Positions 42,500 through 56,472 of a stretch of DNA of 64,000 nt are shown here, one piece after another (the stretch's first letter is position 1; each line of letters opens with the position of its first letter). Source of the stretch: Diadema setosum (Eukaryota > Echinodermata > Echinoidea > Diadematoida > Diadematidae); NCBI GenBank assembly GCA_033980235.1, contig CM067068.1:32335046-32399045 (forward strand). The letters are read 5' to 3'. Made by a program: the position numbers and the translations under genes. Below the pieces are notes generated by a model. It ran no database searches. It was not told the origin of the DNA and saw nothing but the letters and a program-made list of their open reading frames with translations.

Positions 42500-43840
42500 T
42501 GGGGGGATTCTGTACATATGTGTTTATAAACCTGTTACACTCGTTTGGTTTACCATAATCATTATACAATTTGATTTGTTCTCTCTATAGCCGAATTTCT
42601 ACTCTTATCGAGTAATCTGAGCTCAAAGGCGAGGTACTGCTGGGTACTGTCCAAATAAGGAGGTAAATCTTGCCTGTAATTAGTCCACATCATTTCTTAT
42701 CCTTTTTATATGTCTAATTTCATGTAAATTTCAAAGAGCTTATGCATGGTATAAGTCATTGTGATCTCTAGGAATAATTAAATACATGCCTTTCATTGTG
42801 TATCTCGAAAATACAAAAGTTGTGTACACGAGTTGGTCGGACCTTTAAGTTTATTGAGAAGTGATTAGAAGAATACATATAGTTGATGTGATACATGTGG
42901 TTTTGAGGAGTGAATGTTTAAGAAGGAACAATGTTAAAGAAAGGATAGAATTTTCTTTTAAACTGTTTTAATGTCAAGGGCGAGCGTAGTATTAAGGCTC
43001 TTGGTATTTATCATTATAATCCCGGTTTCATTTCTTTGGTTATTGTTAACAGGGATAGCAACAAAAGGAATTATGTCATCACCCCAGGAGTAATCAAACA
43101 CAATATGTAGGAGTAGTTCGTGAAATAAGAGTGTCATGAACATTTAATCAACATTTTGGAACGAAGTGGAATGTTAAGCAAACAATGCCATATGTAGATT
43201 CAACTCATATTATTGCACTTTTCGACATTTTATGGAGTAAAGTAATATTTTATTAGAAGATTGTTCGTCTATGGTTAGATTGTAAGAAAGTGCGCGTATG
43301 ATTCTAGTTGCATTAGAGTACACTAATTTGTAGTTGGTATGAGCCCTTTGTACATAATGTATATTGATTCATGTTTTCTTTTGTTCATTGCCCACAGCAC
43401 ATGTACACCTAACGGCGTGCACCGGACGGTGCTGTGTTGGTTTAGTTAGTTATTTTGGTCCTTTTTCCCTTTTTTTTTTGTTGGTATATCAGGGGTTGTT
43501 CTTAGTCTTGAAGCAACTCATTTTGTTTAGTATTCTATGATATCAATGATAAGACAGAGATTCTTCACAATCGAATCTCACCTTCCTGATAACTTCCCTA
43601 ATAAATCTGCATTACACTTTATAATTTGAAGTGGCTTGCTCCTACGTGTCTTCTCTTTCCACCTGATCTTCGAGTGTTGAACCTAGGCCTCTTTAGTCCC
43701 GAATTCAGTCTTACTGCTTCACCCATTTTGGGTTTTCATTTTCATTATCATCATTTATTTTATTTTCATTATTTACAAATACCTGTGTACACATTCCACG
43801 GGTCACAATGACAAGGAACACATGAGGAGGACAAGGACTT
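42500..43840 (+). mobile_element. Possible LTR-like 3' end (weak)
   Basis: A purine run GGGGGGATTC precedes TGTACATATG at 42511, as a polypurine tract precedes a 3' LTR. AATAAA at 43600-43605 followed by CTGCATTACAC resembles an LTR poly-A region. No second LTR, primer-binding site or polyprotein is visible, so this stays a guess. Confidence 0.22.
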
Positions 43841-44428
43841 CGAGGACGAAGAGATTTAAACAAAACTTATGTCCAACAATCGTCCATCCAAATGATGCAT
43901 TTCTATCTGATGGAGCCCATTCGATGTTTTGTTTAGTTTTTGTTTTGCTTTATTCTCTTGTTTTGTTTTGTTTTTTAATGTGAAAGACTCCCCCCCCCCC
44001 CCCCCCCGCCCCCGGATTGAAAGGAAGTTTTCTGCATAACAAGCAAACTCTTTGCGGAAAGAGAAACTGATCAATGTATACAAACGGAAGCAAACGGATT
44101 TAAACTTTTTTGAGATAAACAAGTCATGGTTATCAGTGTTTTTTTTTTTTTCATTCATATCACTCGTTACATTTTGGTTCGAAAGATTGAAGTAGTCATC
44201 AGGTAGAAATGTAGTTATATAAATAATTAGTGAATGAATTGCGTGCACCCACATAATACAACAAACAACCATCCTTGGGCAAAGTATTCCTCTTTGTTAT
44301 CTTCTTCTCTTCGGGTAAACATGATACTCTGAATGAGAATGGCATAGGGGGAAATTAAGAGGTAAAGCGAATATGAGACAACAGCCTCGCTATAACCCCT
44401 CTTCTGCTTTAGTGCTGATTGAAACACT
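43841..44428. other. No gene; poly-C run
   Basis: A C run with one G (about 43990-44013) and a poly-T run (about 44141). The 138-codon minus-strand frame covering it is low-complexity and has no recognisable domain. Confidence 0.45.
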
Positions 44429-44828
44429 TTAAAGGGACTGTACAGTACTGGATGAGGTGGGAATTCATGTTTTGGACATTCTTAAGTGAGACAATGAGAA
44501 ACCTCTTATGAAATAATCGAAAGAGCGTGTAATTTTAAGAAGGATTCAACGTTTATTTGATGAAAATTGGTTTTCAAATGGCCGAGATATCCAAAAAAGT
44601 GATAATAATAAAAGACTACAGGCCACGCCTTTTATTAGGATCTCTTTGTTTCACCTTGTTTTTGGATATCTCAGCCATTTCCAAACCGATTTTCATCAAA
44701 TAAAATTTTGATACCCCTTAGAATTGCATGCTCTTTGACATTTCATAGAGTGGTTTCTGAATTTCTCGCAAGTAAACGTTAAAAGCTGAATCCTCCGCAT
44801 CTCGACCAGAACTGTACACACCCTTTAA
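44429..44828. mobile_element. TTAA-bounded palindromic MITE (family 1, copy 3)
   Basis: From TTAAAGGGACTGTACAGTAC to ACTGTACACACCCTTTAA, with GGCCGAGATATCCAAAAA and TTTTTGGATATCTCAGCC as inner pairing blocks. It is inverted relative to copy 1, judged from the ACCTCTTATGAAATAAT block. Confidence 0.85.
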
Positions 44829-45854
44829 AAGTCCTATACTTTTTCCCCCATTTCTTTTCATTTTATTGTATTCATTTCTCCATACCATGGACACCCATTT
44901 TCTTTTGAAGGATAGGACCCTTTTCAGTACAATATACACGCTTGAATAAGTTTCCCCTCGACAGGGACAATAAGTTACCCCTGCTATTTTATCATGCAGA
45001 TTGTGTGGCAATACAATGGGCAATGTGTTGTGTATCAGTCGTATAGGTCTACGAAGATCCCAGCGCAGTGTATACTGCAAAGAGGCACGACCCACTTGCC
45101 TGTCAATTCTTCAGCCATTGGTGCAGCCCAAAGAGTATAGACCCTTCTCGTGCAAAGCCTGTCTACTTGTGGACGAGCTCTGTATTCCTCCTTTGTGGCC
45201 TGCATGCTACTTGGAACCTCCGATAACCAGGTTGTGTGTAGGGAAGCCCACGCAGTTGGTGACAATTAGTGACGCGGTAAGTGTTTACAGCCAACAGCAC
45301 TGAAGTAACGGTTTCTAATCCCTTAAATCACCCATCCCTGATCCCTCCAGAACACCCACATGCCCACAAAAAGATTACAACTTAAAAGGGGATTATAATG
45401 TGCAATCTGGTGAAAAGACTTAGCAGGATAGTCAGGGCGTTATACGGCAGATAGTGAAGTTTATTCTTAGTTAGTAGCAGTGGCTCTGACAACAGAAAAC
45501 AAAACTGAAACTGAGTAGCTGGACCAAGCACTCTTACAGTGTATGCATTGTTGAATCGATGGAATTTTATGGACCATAGTTGGGCCCCCCAATACCTCCT
45601 GGACTGGGCACCTGAAAGTCTTCTGTCGCAGGTGCGTTGAACTCAGAAGGGGTCGTTATGGCGTCCAAATAAATCTAGGCACCTATGTTGTTTTGTTCAT
45701 GTTATTCCTTTGTTGTTTACTGTTCCTTTTCAACAATAGGTTATGCCAGATATGGGGCTTTTCATTTTCCCCTGTATCTTGAAGCTTACATGCATGGTCC
45801 ATGGTCCATGGAATAGAATGGCCTCAGCTTAGAGGACTACCATTTGCAGATGGA
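44829..45854. other. No supported gene
   Basis: Open frames of 76-125 codons overlap on both strands at 44718-45303. None has a family I recognise. Confidence 0.35.
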
Positions 45855-46180
45855 ACAAAAACCCAGCATTACTGCTTGAAAATAGTTCTAAAATGTGAGT
45901 TAGGTACAGAAACACCCAATGTAAAAATTTGAACCAGTATAATTGAATATACAAAATGTGAACAATAGTTATAATAAAAATGTTTCCAGACTAAACCGTC
46001 TACAGTTATGGTTTAATGAAAAAAGTAGTGATATCTCCTTGTATTTTAGGCTTTATTGCATTTTTTTTTTAAATGGTAGGATGTTTTGTGATACAACTGA
46101 CCTACACTTAATATGCATCAAAAGTGATATCTTGAACACTTTTTAAATCACTGCTCCCAAAGGTAAACAGGACCATTAAG
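45855..46180 (+). repeat. Left arm of a long diverged inverted repeat
   Basis: Pairs in inverted order with 47835-48205. Shared blocks are ATTTGCAGAT, TCTAAAATGTGAGTTA, GAATATACAAAATGTGAACAATAGTTATAATA, AGTAGTGATATCTCCT and GTGATACAACTGA. The arms are diverged, with indels, and about 1.65 kb lies between them. Confidence 0.72.
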
Positions 46181-47834
46181 TAATTTTGCCATATCCATAA
46201 CAACTGCTTTACACTTACCATTGCACTTTGGGAAGGTTGCGGCACTTATTATTTTGTGTCTGTATCTTAATTTAGCTCAATGGATGAATTCATTTCATGC
46301 ATGGGTAGTAACATACTTTCCTTTATGCCACAGGGAGCCAATACAAACAAGTAAACAAAGTACGTATGTGAGGTAAATTTCCGAGGGGATAATCTTCCAC
46401 TTCACTGAATATGGACCCGTTAAGGCCAATAAAAGATGATAGTTGTCACACATCTACAGTGACGCTATGTGGTAGCGAACTTAAGCTATATATTGTAGCA
46501 AAAAAAAAAAAGTTGCAGAAAATGACGGTAAACTGCCACCTGCGTCTTGTGAATAGATATCTCCATAGCGAATAGCGGTTCTTGTGATGTGATGGCCATG
46601 CAGCCAGCTATTTCCCTTCAGATATTATACTCGAACTCATCCCCCCTAATCTATGTTCAAGGTTAATTTGTTGTCAGGAGTCATCATAGACCAAATGGCC
46701 TCAAAATTATTAATGCTCTCATTTGAATAAAATTCCCCCCTTTCCAGGATCTGTTCAGACATGACATATACACTCTAGAACTAAAATCTTTTTAACCTTA
46801 ACTTGAATTCGAGCTGCATGCAGTTGTTCATCAGAAGTTTAGCGATGTAGCCGAGATGTATTGGCGATGCGATGTTGGCTTGTGCCAAACAAATCGTCAC
46901 CTTGCTTCAATTCAAACACAATAAGACTGACACACATGATGTTACACTGAGACCTGTCTTTGTATGAGAGTTATTACCCGTTCAAGATGTAACCCTGTGA
47001 CACCGTTTGCAATCTAAGTTGTAAATAGAATGATAGAAATGACATGTACTGGTTTGGAGATTCCACTTCGGCGTTATACATTCACATTTTGACAGGTTTT
47101 ATTCATATTTTGTTTGAGATCTTTGTTTTGTTTTCAATTACTTTCGTCGCAATGGATGTATAGATGGAGTTCCAAAATAGACGAGAGATCCAATTTAACT
47201 CGTGGCATTAAGAATATAATCCTACAACTAGAGACAGTTTATATGGAGTGCAAAACAGTTAATTACTACTTGTGCAAAGAATGACAGGTAGAAAGATGCA
47301 AATACCGGTATAAGGAGAACGAAAGGGGGAAGCGCAGAGGGGGTTTATTGTTCCTGCTTACTTATACCTGCAGTGACGAGTAACACAATTCCTTATTTTC
47401 ATTTGTTTGCTTGTTGTTGTTTCTTTAAAGAAACCCAGGACGAAGACCGGCAACTTTCATCGCTTTTTAACTCAAAAAAGTCAATGTTGCTTTCCGTAAG
47501 ACAGTCATTTTGCAAACCTTTACGTGGTCCACTAATGTGTGTCAAAGTGGTATGACCCCTTTATCTCTCAGCCCACTTGGTCAGTTTCCAACGTTACTGC
47601 AGATCGAAAGTGAATTGTGTCCATGCACGGATCCCATTAAGTCAGGGGTTTCCTTCTCTGTCAAATTAACCTGCTTTAGAAGCAGACATTTCCCCCGATT
47701 CCCACTATCATGACTATAGATAATAATATATCTGTTACGTTTTGTGAAGGGTCGCGTATAAGAAAAGAAAATATGATTAAACTTCAATCCACTCCATACT
47801 GCAGCAACAATAATGTTGCGTGAGTTAGAGGTAT
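46181..47834. other. Spacer between the inverted arms, no gene
   Basis: No transposase-like or other recognisable frame. AT-rich, with short frames at 47373-47713 lacking domains. Confidence 0.4.
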
Positions 47835-48205
47835 TGTTTACCATTGAGAGCCGTGATTTAAGAAAAAAAAATGTTCGAATATTCACATTAATTTTGATGC
47901 ATATTTGGCGTTCAGTTGTATCACAAGACATCCTACCATATAAAATTTCGCAGTAAAGTCAAAGATATTAGGAGATATCACTACTTTTCACAATAAACCA
48001 TACAGTTGACGGTTTATTCTAAACACATTTATTATTATAACTATTGTTCACATTTTGTATATTCAACAATATTTAATATTGATTATACTGATTAACAGTT
48101 TTACATTGGTTGTTTCTATACGTAACTCACATTTTAGAATTATTTTTAGGCACTAAACCTGGATTTTTGTTTAATCTGCAAATGATAAATAATTCCTTTT
48201 TTTTT
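47835..48205 (-). repeat. Right arm of the long diverged inverted repeat
   Basis: The complement of 45855-46180; see that entry for shared blocks. Pairing fades beyond a poly-T run at about 48199. Confidence 0.72.
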
Positions 48206-48510
48206 TTTAGTGAGGGTTGCTATCTACCGAAAACTCGACTTCCAGACATTTTTGCGTACGAACCAATAGAACAATACGTCACTGCCTTATTTATGCTGCA
48301 TTATTTTGCTGTGAATAATATCAATGCTTCGTTGATTAAAATAATGTGAAAATTCTTATTTCCATAAATCCCCTATTACGTGCGATGTTGGCGAAGTATC
48401 TATATACCATTAAATTTTGTATGCGTGATTTGACTCCTTTTTTAAAGAAATGAATGTGAACTGCATAGAGTGAGTGAAGCTTCCTTTTGAATGTAATGGT
48501 CAGCGGATGG

Positions 48511-48680
48511 GTGACACATTTGCTCCTGCGACACTTTTCTCCAAGGACTTATTGTTATAGGGTTTTAGGTTTAGTTTGATGTGAAGATTAAGATTAGAGT
48601 TGTTTGAGGGTATAATTTATGTTTGGTTTCGCATGCAAATATTTTATGGGAGCAGTTGTCGCAGGAGCATATGTCATGGA
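48511..48680. mobile_element. Short MITE with GTGACACATTTGCTCCTGCG ends
   Basis: The left end GTGACACATTTGCTCCTGCG and the complement of the right end TGTCGCAGGAGCATATGTCA are inverted with two mismatches. It is about 170 bp with an AT-rich interior. Confidence 0.7.
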
Positions 48681-48974
48681 ACCCAGGGGATCACCCTGCC
48701 TGTATAGAGCAATACTTATCACTAGTATACCTTTTACGGACCAGATAATACGCTCATAGGTGGGTCTTCCATCAGCTCGAGCATGGTCACCTTTAGGAGT
48801 CATCCCTATGGATTTGCTGACGCTTGCGAATGAAGATTTTTTTCAATATTTTTTTTTTCAATTTTTTTTTTTCGTTCAAGACAAATGGTATTATAAGATG
48901 CACAATTCTGCATTCCTGCTATTCATCAGTGTGATTTAAGACAAAACTACATGTTTGACGAGATATCCGAAGGC

Positions 48975-49009
<35 letters not shown>

Positions 49010-49236
49010 TGTAAGTGACCTTATTGTAGTTTGTTTCAATATTTGGAATTGCGTTTCTCGCAAAATTCAGAAATGATATCTTACAGAATAAGTGATGTTC
49101 CATGAAAAATGAAAAAGATTAAGTTCTCATCATAGTATCCCTTGTTGTTGTTGTTTTTTCTCCCGAAGTTTCCATATTTTCTAGTGTGAAATCTACGAGT
49201 ATATGGAGGCCTACCGTTTGTCTCCCCCCTCCAAAA
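48681..49236. other. No gene; T runs and a GT array
   Basis: Poly-T runs (48838-48875) and a GT array (48978-49012). Confidence 0.5.
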
Positions 49237-49239
49237 AAG

Positions 49240-49281
<42 letters not shown>

Positions 49282-49415
49282 CAATAATAAAGTCACAACA
49301 TAGGAATGCAGGGAATGCAATTAATTGGCTATTAATGCATTCCCTGCATTCCCTGCATTCCTATGTTGTGACTTTATTATTGCTATTTCTAGTACTGCCA
49401 ATACGCGGAACAACT

Positions 49416-49467
<52 letters not shown>
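49237..49467. repeat. Hairpin bracketed by TA arrays (second case)
   Basis: A TA array (49237-49280), then a palindrome with about 45-bp arms starting GCAATAATAAAGTCACAACA and ending with its complement at about 49384, then a second TA array (49420-49467). The inner arms include the direct repeat GCATTCCCTGCATTCC. Confidence 0.88.
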
Positions 49468-49469
<2 letters not shown>

Positions 49470-49634
49470 GGGACCCTCCCCAATGATAACTCTAAAAATG
49501 GTGAATCAATCCCAATACAATTTCAGGGTATGAAACTATAACTTATTAGCCATATCTTACAGAAAATCCCATCCGATTTGCTTCAGTGGTCAAAGAGAAA
49601 TGAGGAGTTTCGTAGAGCATGTCAGGAATCCCTC

Positions 49635-49919
49635 CCCCCCCCCCCCCAAGTTCTGTCCATTGTTCACACTTTATGCAGTTCCAAGAGCATCCAAAGTGTC
49701 TAACTTGGAAGAGTTAGATCCATAACATGCGTTACAATGATCCACATATCTCTGTGACCACTCAACCAAATTGAATGAGGTTTTTCTGCATAATGTAGCT
49801 AAGATGTTATATTTTAAGACCCTGAAGTAGGTTTTAGACGGTTAAATCATATTGGAAATAATCATTTTTTTTTCTTTTTTATTTTTTTATTTATTTATTT
49901 TATTTTATTTTATTTTATT

Positions 49920-49962
<43 letters not shown>

Positions 49963-50012
49963 TTTTATTTTATTTATTTATTTATTTATTTTTTTTTTGG
50001 GGGGGGGGGGGG
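49635..50012. repeat. Poly-C run, TTTA/TTTTA array and T-G junction
   Basis: A C run (49635-49648), then a TTTA/TTTTA array (about 49868-49990) ending in T9-G13 at 49990-50011. Confidence 0.92.
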
Positions 50013-51839
50013 TGACATACTGTACTATGTTCGAATGGACACTTTATGATTTGACCGGAAAGTGGTGTGGTGTGCGGATACCACGGAGGTGAAGGTAATA
50101 CCTTAGCTGCCAAAACCTTCCAAAAAGTTCGTTTGCCAAGTAGCGGGTGTGCCAAAGTATTTGATTAAACTGTCTTCCTGTTTACTTCGATGGTGATTAA
50201 ATAAGTTTTGAAGAATTAATTTAGTGAAAGAGAAATGAAAACGCTTTGGTTGTTCCTCCCTTTTTTTCATTTTTACTCTCCTTTTTATTTCTATGTGATA
50301 CAATAATGGCTAGAGAAACTACCAAGCTCTAACCAGGTTGAAATGATGGTGATGGTATAAGAAAACGGACATACAAAGTGATTTGCATGCTGCGGTTAAA
50401 ACCTGCGCTATATCTTACCAAGGATGTTTTACACATTGGAGATCCAACTGGCTGTAATTATTCAGACAGTTGTCAGATTTCTATTGATGGAAAAAAGAAT
50501 TCCACAGGTGCACTTGTGCCTTTAATGATCGATGTTCGACGCCGCCGTCTTGCTGAGTAATCTGAAGATTCATTTTGAACCTAATTATAATGTTGGCCAT
50601 ATTTCACTTATGAAATTTCACTTAATGATAAAGCATGTAAAACAAAAGTCAATCCCGTCCAGAAAGTTGTGCAAAAGTGTAAATCAGAGCTGTATCATGT
50701 GAAAATGTTTAAAACTGTGCCATCCTTGAAAGCTGGTTTTATCACTTTTCCCCTTAATTTCCACAAATGAAACTAATATGGAATAATCTTCAAGTATAAT
50801 TCTTTATTTATAGATATGTCAGATTAGTGCCCGGGTTTGCCCAGTCGAGTAATTTTCATCTTTATTTCAGCATTTTTTGCTCAATTTCTATTCGTGCATC
50901 CTCGTGTCTGTACTACCTACCTTTTATAAGAAGGGAAAGCGAAAAGTAATTACAGTCACAAAAACATATCTTCCTTTGAAAGTGCTTGGTGATTATGCAA
51001 TGAGACAGGAGTCGTATTGTCTTCGTATCTGCGCGGCAGATCCCGTTCGGCACATGCTTCAAATATTTTTGAGCGGCGGCTTCATCTAGCAAAGGAAATA
51101 TGACGGTTGTGACTCCATTCTCTAGAACCTCCTTGATCTTCCCAAGAAGTCATAAGAATTACATCTCGAACAAAGTTTAGCCCCTTTTCACAGTAGCATC
51201 AGTGGGGAATTATGGCGTCTTAACCTGGGCCACATTTCATAAAAGATGTTGGAGTAGCAACTCTTGCTGGAATAGCAACTTCCAATAGAAACAGCCAATC
51301 AGGAAGCTGGATTCTTGTCGTTACCATGACAATTGCCATTTCAGCAAGACTTGCTTTCATATCAACTTTTTATGAAACGAGGCCCACGTCTCCAGTAGGA
51401 ATAGAATAGTTCCTCATCATCAGAGGATGGCATCAAAGTAGAGCATGCTACGCCTATTATCGGGAAATATTCGTGCCACAAAGTTTGATGTTTTGTCACC
51501 TGCTTCCCCTTTGCCGAAGTAAAGCGGTATTCCATTTATTGGACAGCTAATCCTTCTCTGATGAAACGAATCACGCAACAGTGGATCTGCTTCCGTTCGA
51601 TCGTTCGATTTCATCTTTCCACAAACTATCGGACCGTATTATTTCTTTTATGAGAATTAGGATTTTCTGCAACTTTATAAGATTGTACTTGACAGCATAT
51701 GGATGTTTCATCTTGTTGTTTGATTTTAGCAATTCGTTTTTGTAGTTGACACTTTTCAGCTTATGCTTCTTTCGTGTAAGAAACCACAAGTTTCCTATGC
51801 GTGAAGGTGTGGAATGGAAAATTACTGTCCCAAACCACC
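50013..51839. other. No supported gene
   Basis: Frames at 50378-50560 (60 codons) and 50877-51089 (70 codons) have near-normal composition but no family I recognise and no clear splice context. Confidence 0.35.
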
Positions 51840-52130
51840 ACGGGTGCTGTTCGTTATTCCGAAGGTTCGCTATTCCGAAGGTTCGTTCTTCCGAAGGGTC
51901 GTTAATCCGAAACATACAAATTCCCTATACCTAGATGTTCGTTAATCCGAAAATGAAAAAGGGTTCGTTAACCCGAACATTATTTTGTGGCGTTATTCCG
52001 AAGGTTCGTTATTCCGAAGATTCGTTAATCTGAAAATGAAATTCGGAACAATGAACCTTCGGAATAACGAATCCTCGGACTAAAGAGCCTTCGGAATAAC
52101 GAACCTTCGGAATAACGAGCTGTAACCCCC
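51840..52130. mobile_element. TTATTCCGAAGG foldback element (copy 2)
   Basis: The ends GGGTGCTGTTCGTTATTCCG and CGGAATAACGAGCTGTAACC are imperfect inverted repeats. In between, TTCGTTATTCCGAAGG and its complement recur more than ten times, with the orientation switching near 52045. It is related to 25323-25590. Confidence 0.8.
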
Positions 52131-52194
52131 AAACCACGCCATCACTGTCAACGCCTATGCATGAAACGCATTGTGAACTTATGCAAAAACTGAT

Positions 52195-52475
52195 AATGAT
52201 GAAAATTCTAATGATGGTGATAATATTAATTAAAAGAAACCCGTTAATGATAATGATGATGATAATAATAATAACAATAATAATAACAATGATATAAAAA
52301 AAAAGATATGTGTGGTTGGGTTGAAAATCATAATACATAGATGAATGTTAGGGGCGAGAGAGTTCCTTGATGTTTGGGGGGGTTGACCCCCCCCCCCAAA
52401 AAAAAAAAAAAAAATAAATAAATAAATAAATAAATAAAAAAATAAAAAATAAAAAAAAATAAAGAAATGCGTTTA
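52195..52475. repeat. GATAAT/AATAAC array and C-A homopolymer junction
   Basis: Degenerate GATAAT/ATAATAAC units (52195-52300). A C run passes into A (52389-52413), then AAAT units to about 52463. Confidence 0.9.
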
Positions 52476-52598
52476 TTTTGAAGAAAGTGGGCTATCTGCT
52501 GTCGCAACTTGAAAGTCTAATGGTGAGTGGGTTGAAATACGTCTTGACTTACAATGGACGAGCACAAGCCTCCTCGTCATGTGCTCGAATGAGACCAA

Positions 52599-52624
52599 GT
52601 GATGGGGGGGGGGGGGGGGGGGGG
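52599..52624. repeat. Poly-G run
   Basis: About 22 consecutive G. An overlapping frame at 52478-52696 encodes a glycine run and is not taken as a gene. Confidence 0.9.
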
Positions 52625-53829
52625 TTAGTAGCAGCTGTGAGTCATACATCGAGACACGCCTATCTCCATGGTTGGGTGGAATGGATTGGGGGATAGAGAA
52701 GAGGAATCATGAGGGACCATGGCGCTTCTCACGTTATCGAAACGTGGCGTTGCCATGCTTCTGTGCACGTAAGCGGAATCCCATCTCACACCTCCATCCC
52801 TGCTTGTCCACTCGCGCGCATACGTGTAGGAACGCGGTTAGAAACCAGCTACCTTTTGAGGTGTGGCTTTAACCACCTCCCTGATTTCGAAGTCTCTCAA
52901 ATATACCATTTCAAACTGAAACGCGTTCAAACAAAGCAGGTAGTACATCATTGTTCTATCTGACACAAGAAGGCAACACATAAGATGGAGGTATTATACG
53001 TCGGCTGTTAACAAAAAACAAACAAACAAACAAACACACACACTCACACACACACTGACACACTCTCATACACATACCTATATAATACTCTTTTTTATAT
53101 TTTAAATCAATTAATCAATTAATTAATCAATCAATTAATTAATTGATCAATCAATTTGTCATTTATCTCCATCCGACAAAATTAGAAACAAGATACAAAG
53201 CACATACACAATTTTTTTATTCAGTATGAAATACCTGATATATCAAATTATAAGGATTAAAAAAAAATGAATAATGAATTATAGAATAATTATGTATACT
53301 TTCTCAGAATAACCACGGATAGCAATGCGCAGTGTTCAACATTGACAAAAATGTAAATATAACAACTGAAAAATAATTGGTCCTCCAAAAGGAAAAACTT
53401 GTGTTACCATAAATCATCCAGAATCTATTAATGTACAGCAGGACATAATGTAAAAAATAATGTACAGAAGGACATAATCATTATAATTATACAGTAACTA
53501 TTTTGAAGTTCATACAAGGAAATACAAATAAGATAATGCATTTATACGTTAGACACATAGACATGTATAAAAAAAAACCATGCAAACATAACACGAAAGA
53601 GACAACATAATTATTATATCATATAACATCATAATATAATGTTAGATTATATCAAATTTCTATTATCTTGCATTGGAGTAATATTACACTATATTATATC
53701 ATAATATAATATTATGATATATTATAATTACATGTTATATTGTATTATATTATTACTATATAGGCCTAGATAGATTACACTAAGGAACATGCTATATAGA
53801 GCTCTGTGAAGCAAAAAACTTGGTCACAC
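52625..53829. other. No gene; AT-rich simple sequence
   Basis: AAAC then CA units (53010-53060), an AATTAATCA-type array (53105-53155), and an AT-only stretch rich in ATAATATTAT palindromes (53620-53765). Confidence 0.5.
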
Positions 53830-54130
53830 TGTTCAATTTTCGATTTTCAATTTTCAATTTTCAATTTATTTTCGTATTTCTCGATGGAAAATACATGGTA
53901 TATAACAAAATATAATACAGAATGTCCAGCTTGGATATATACATGAAGAAATAGGAATACAAAAGTAATACATAACGGTCGATGTGTCATTTTCAATCAA
54001 AGTAAAAGATGCGAAGAGAAATACGATGGAACCTACTAAAAAGCAAAGCTTGTTGAGTGTAGGTCCCAACAAAAGCCTAGTAAGGGGAACAGGCTGAGGA
54101 GCACGGGTACAATTAAGACCAAAAGTAATG
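53830..54130 (-). mobile_element. LINE-like 3' UTR with TTTTCAA tail
   Basis: The + strand begins with about four TTTTCAA-type units and TTTATTTTCG. GGAACCTACTAAAAAGCAAAGC and TTGAGTGTAGGTCCC (about 54030-54065) mark the same 3' UTR module as near 2590, 24675 and 35735. Confidence 0.55.
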
Positions 54131-55435
<1,305 letters not shown>

Positions 55436-55907
55436 TGTATTTACAAAATCAATCACGCGAATTTCTCTTCAAAGACATTCTTTGCGCCCTTCTGCCTAAT
55501 GAGGACTGTCCGTCTGCCTGTCACGTACTGGCATATCACAGCAAAGAGTACGGACTGTAGACACAGCTGCAGAATACAGCTGGCTTATGTATATAGTGTA
55601 AAATATCTAATCGATCGAAACAAAATACTTCCCTCCCATATATATGTTGCGGTGCGAGTTGCAGATTTACCGATTATAGCCTTCATTATAATACCATTAT
55701 CACTGTTTTTCTGTTCTTTCTTTCTTAAAAATGCATCTAGCGTGATATCATTTTATGGTGTGAAAATGTCAGGTTTAACGTAAAATACAAAATCAGGGAT
55801 TGTTTTTATGTGTTTTTCTTCGACCTGAAGCAAACAGATGTTATATGTTTTGAGAAACAAAGGAATTGTGCGATAGTGATTTATCATATATCTATTGAGT
55901 TTCTTCA

Positions 55908-56472
55908 TTAAAGGGGGTATCTCACCGGGCTTGAAACTAGTTCGCGACTAGTTCGCGACTCCAGATTTTGCTAGTTGCAGAGACGTCTCCGTGACGTCTC
56001 CGAGGAGTCGCAAGAAATCTAAACATGTTCGATTTTTCGAGAAGTCTCCGAGACGTCTTTATCAGTTGCGAGACGTCGCAGAGACTAATTATATCCGCGA
56101 CTGCTGAGATGTCTCCGCGATGTCTCCGAGACGTCTCAGAGACGTCGCCGAGACCTGCTGGAGACCAGAAAAACTGGTGAAAGGTCGCGGAGACGTCTCC
56201 GCGACTCTATTTGACGCTGTTTGACCTACTTTAGAAACCACGTGACCCATCTGCGTGCTGACATCCTGCCTATAGATCAAGTCAGGTGATCCTGCAACGG
56301 CTCCATCATATTTGAAATTTTTTGACACTTGCTATAACTCGTCTCAGAGACGTCTCCTTGGTGAGACCGCAAGCCATTTTTATGTTGGAGACGTCTCCGC
56401 GACTGCTGCGACTGATAAGTCTGTTGGAGACGTCGCGGAGACGTCTCCGTTGGTGAGATGCTATAGCTTATG
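55908..56472. mobile_element. MITE packed with GAGACGTCTC palindromes
   Basis: The left end TTAAAGGGGGTATCTCACC and the right end TTGGTGAGATGCTATAG form a weak inverted pair around GGT(A/G)-TCTCACC. Inside, GAGACGTCTC or close variants occur at least fifteen times, often as GGAGACGTCTCCGCGAC. No coding meaning is seen. Confidence 0.72.

Noticed and set aside
44718..45303. Overlapping 76-125 codon frames on both strands
   Set aside because: One of them runs into the family 1 MITE, and none has a recognisable domain.
50378..50560. 60-codon frame with Cys residues
   Set aside because: Ordinary composition but too short, with no domain I can name and no clear exon borders.
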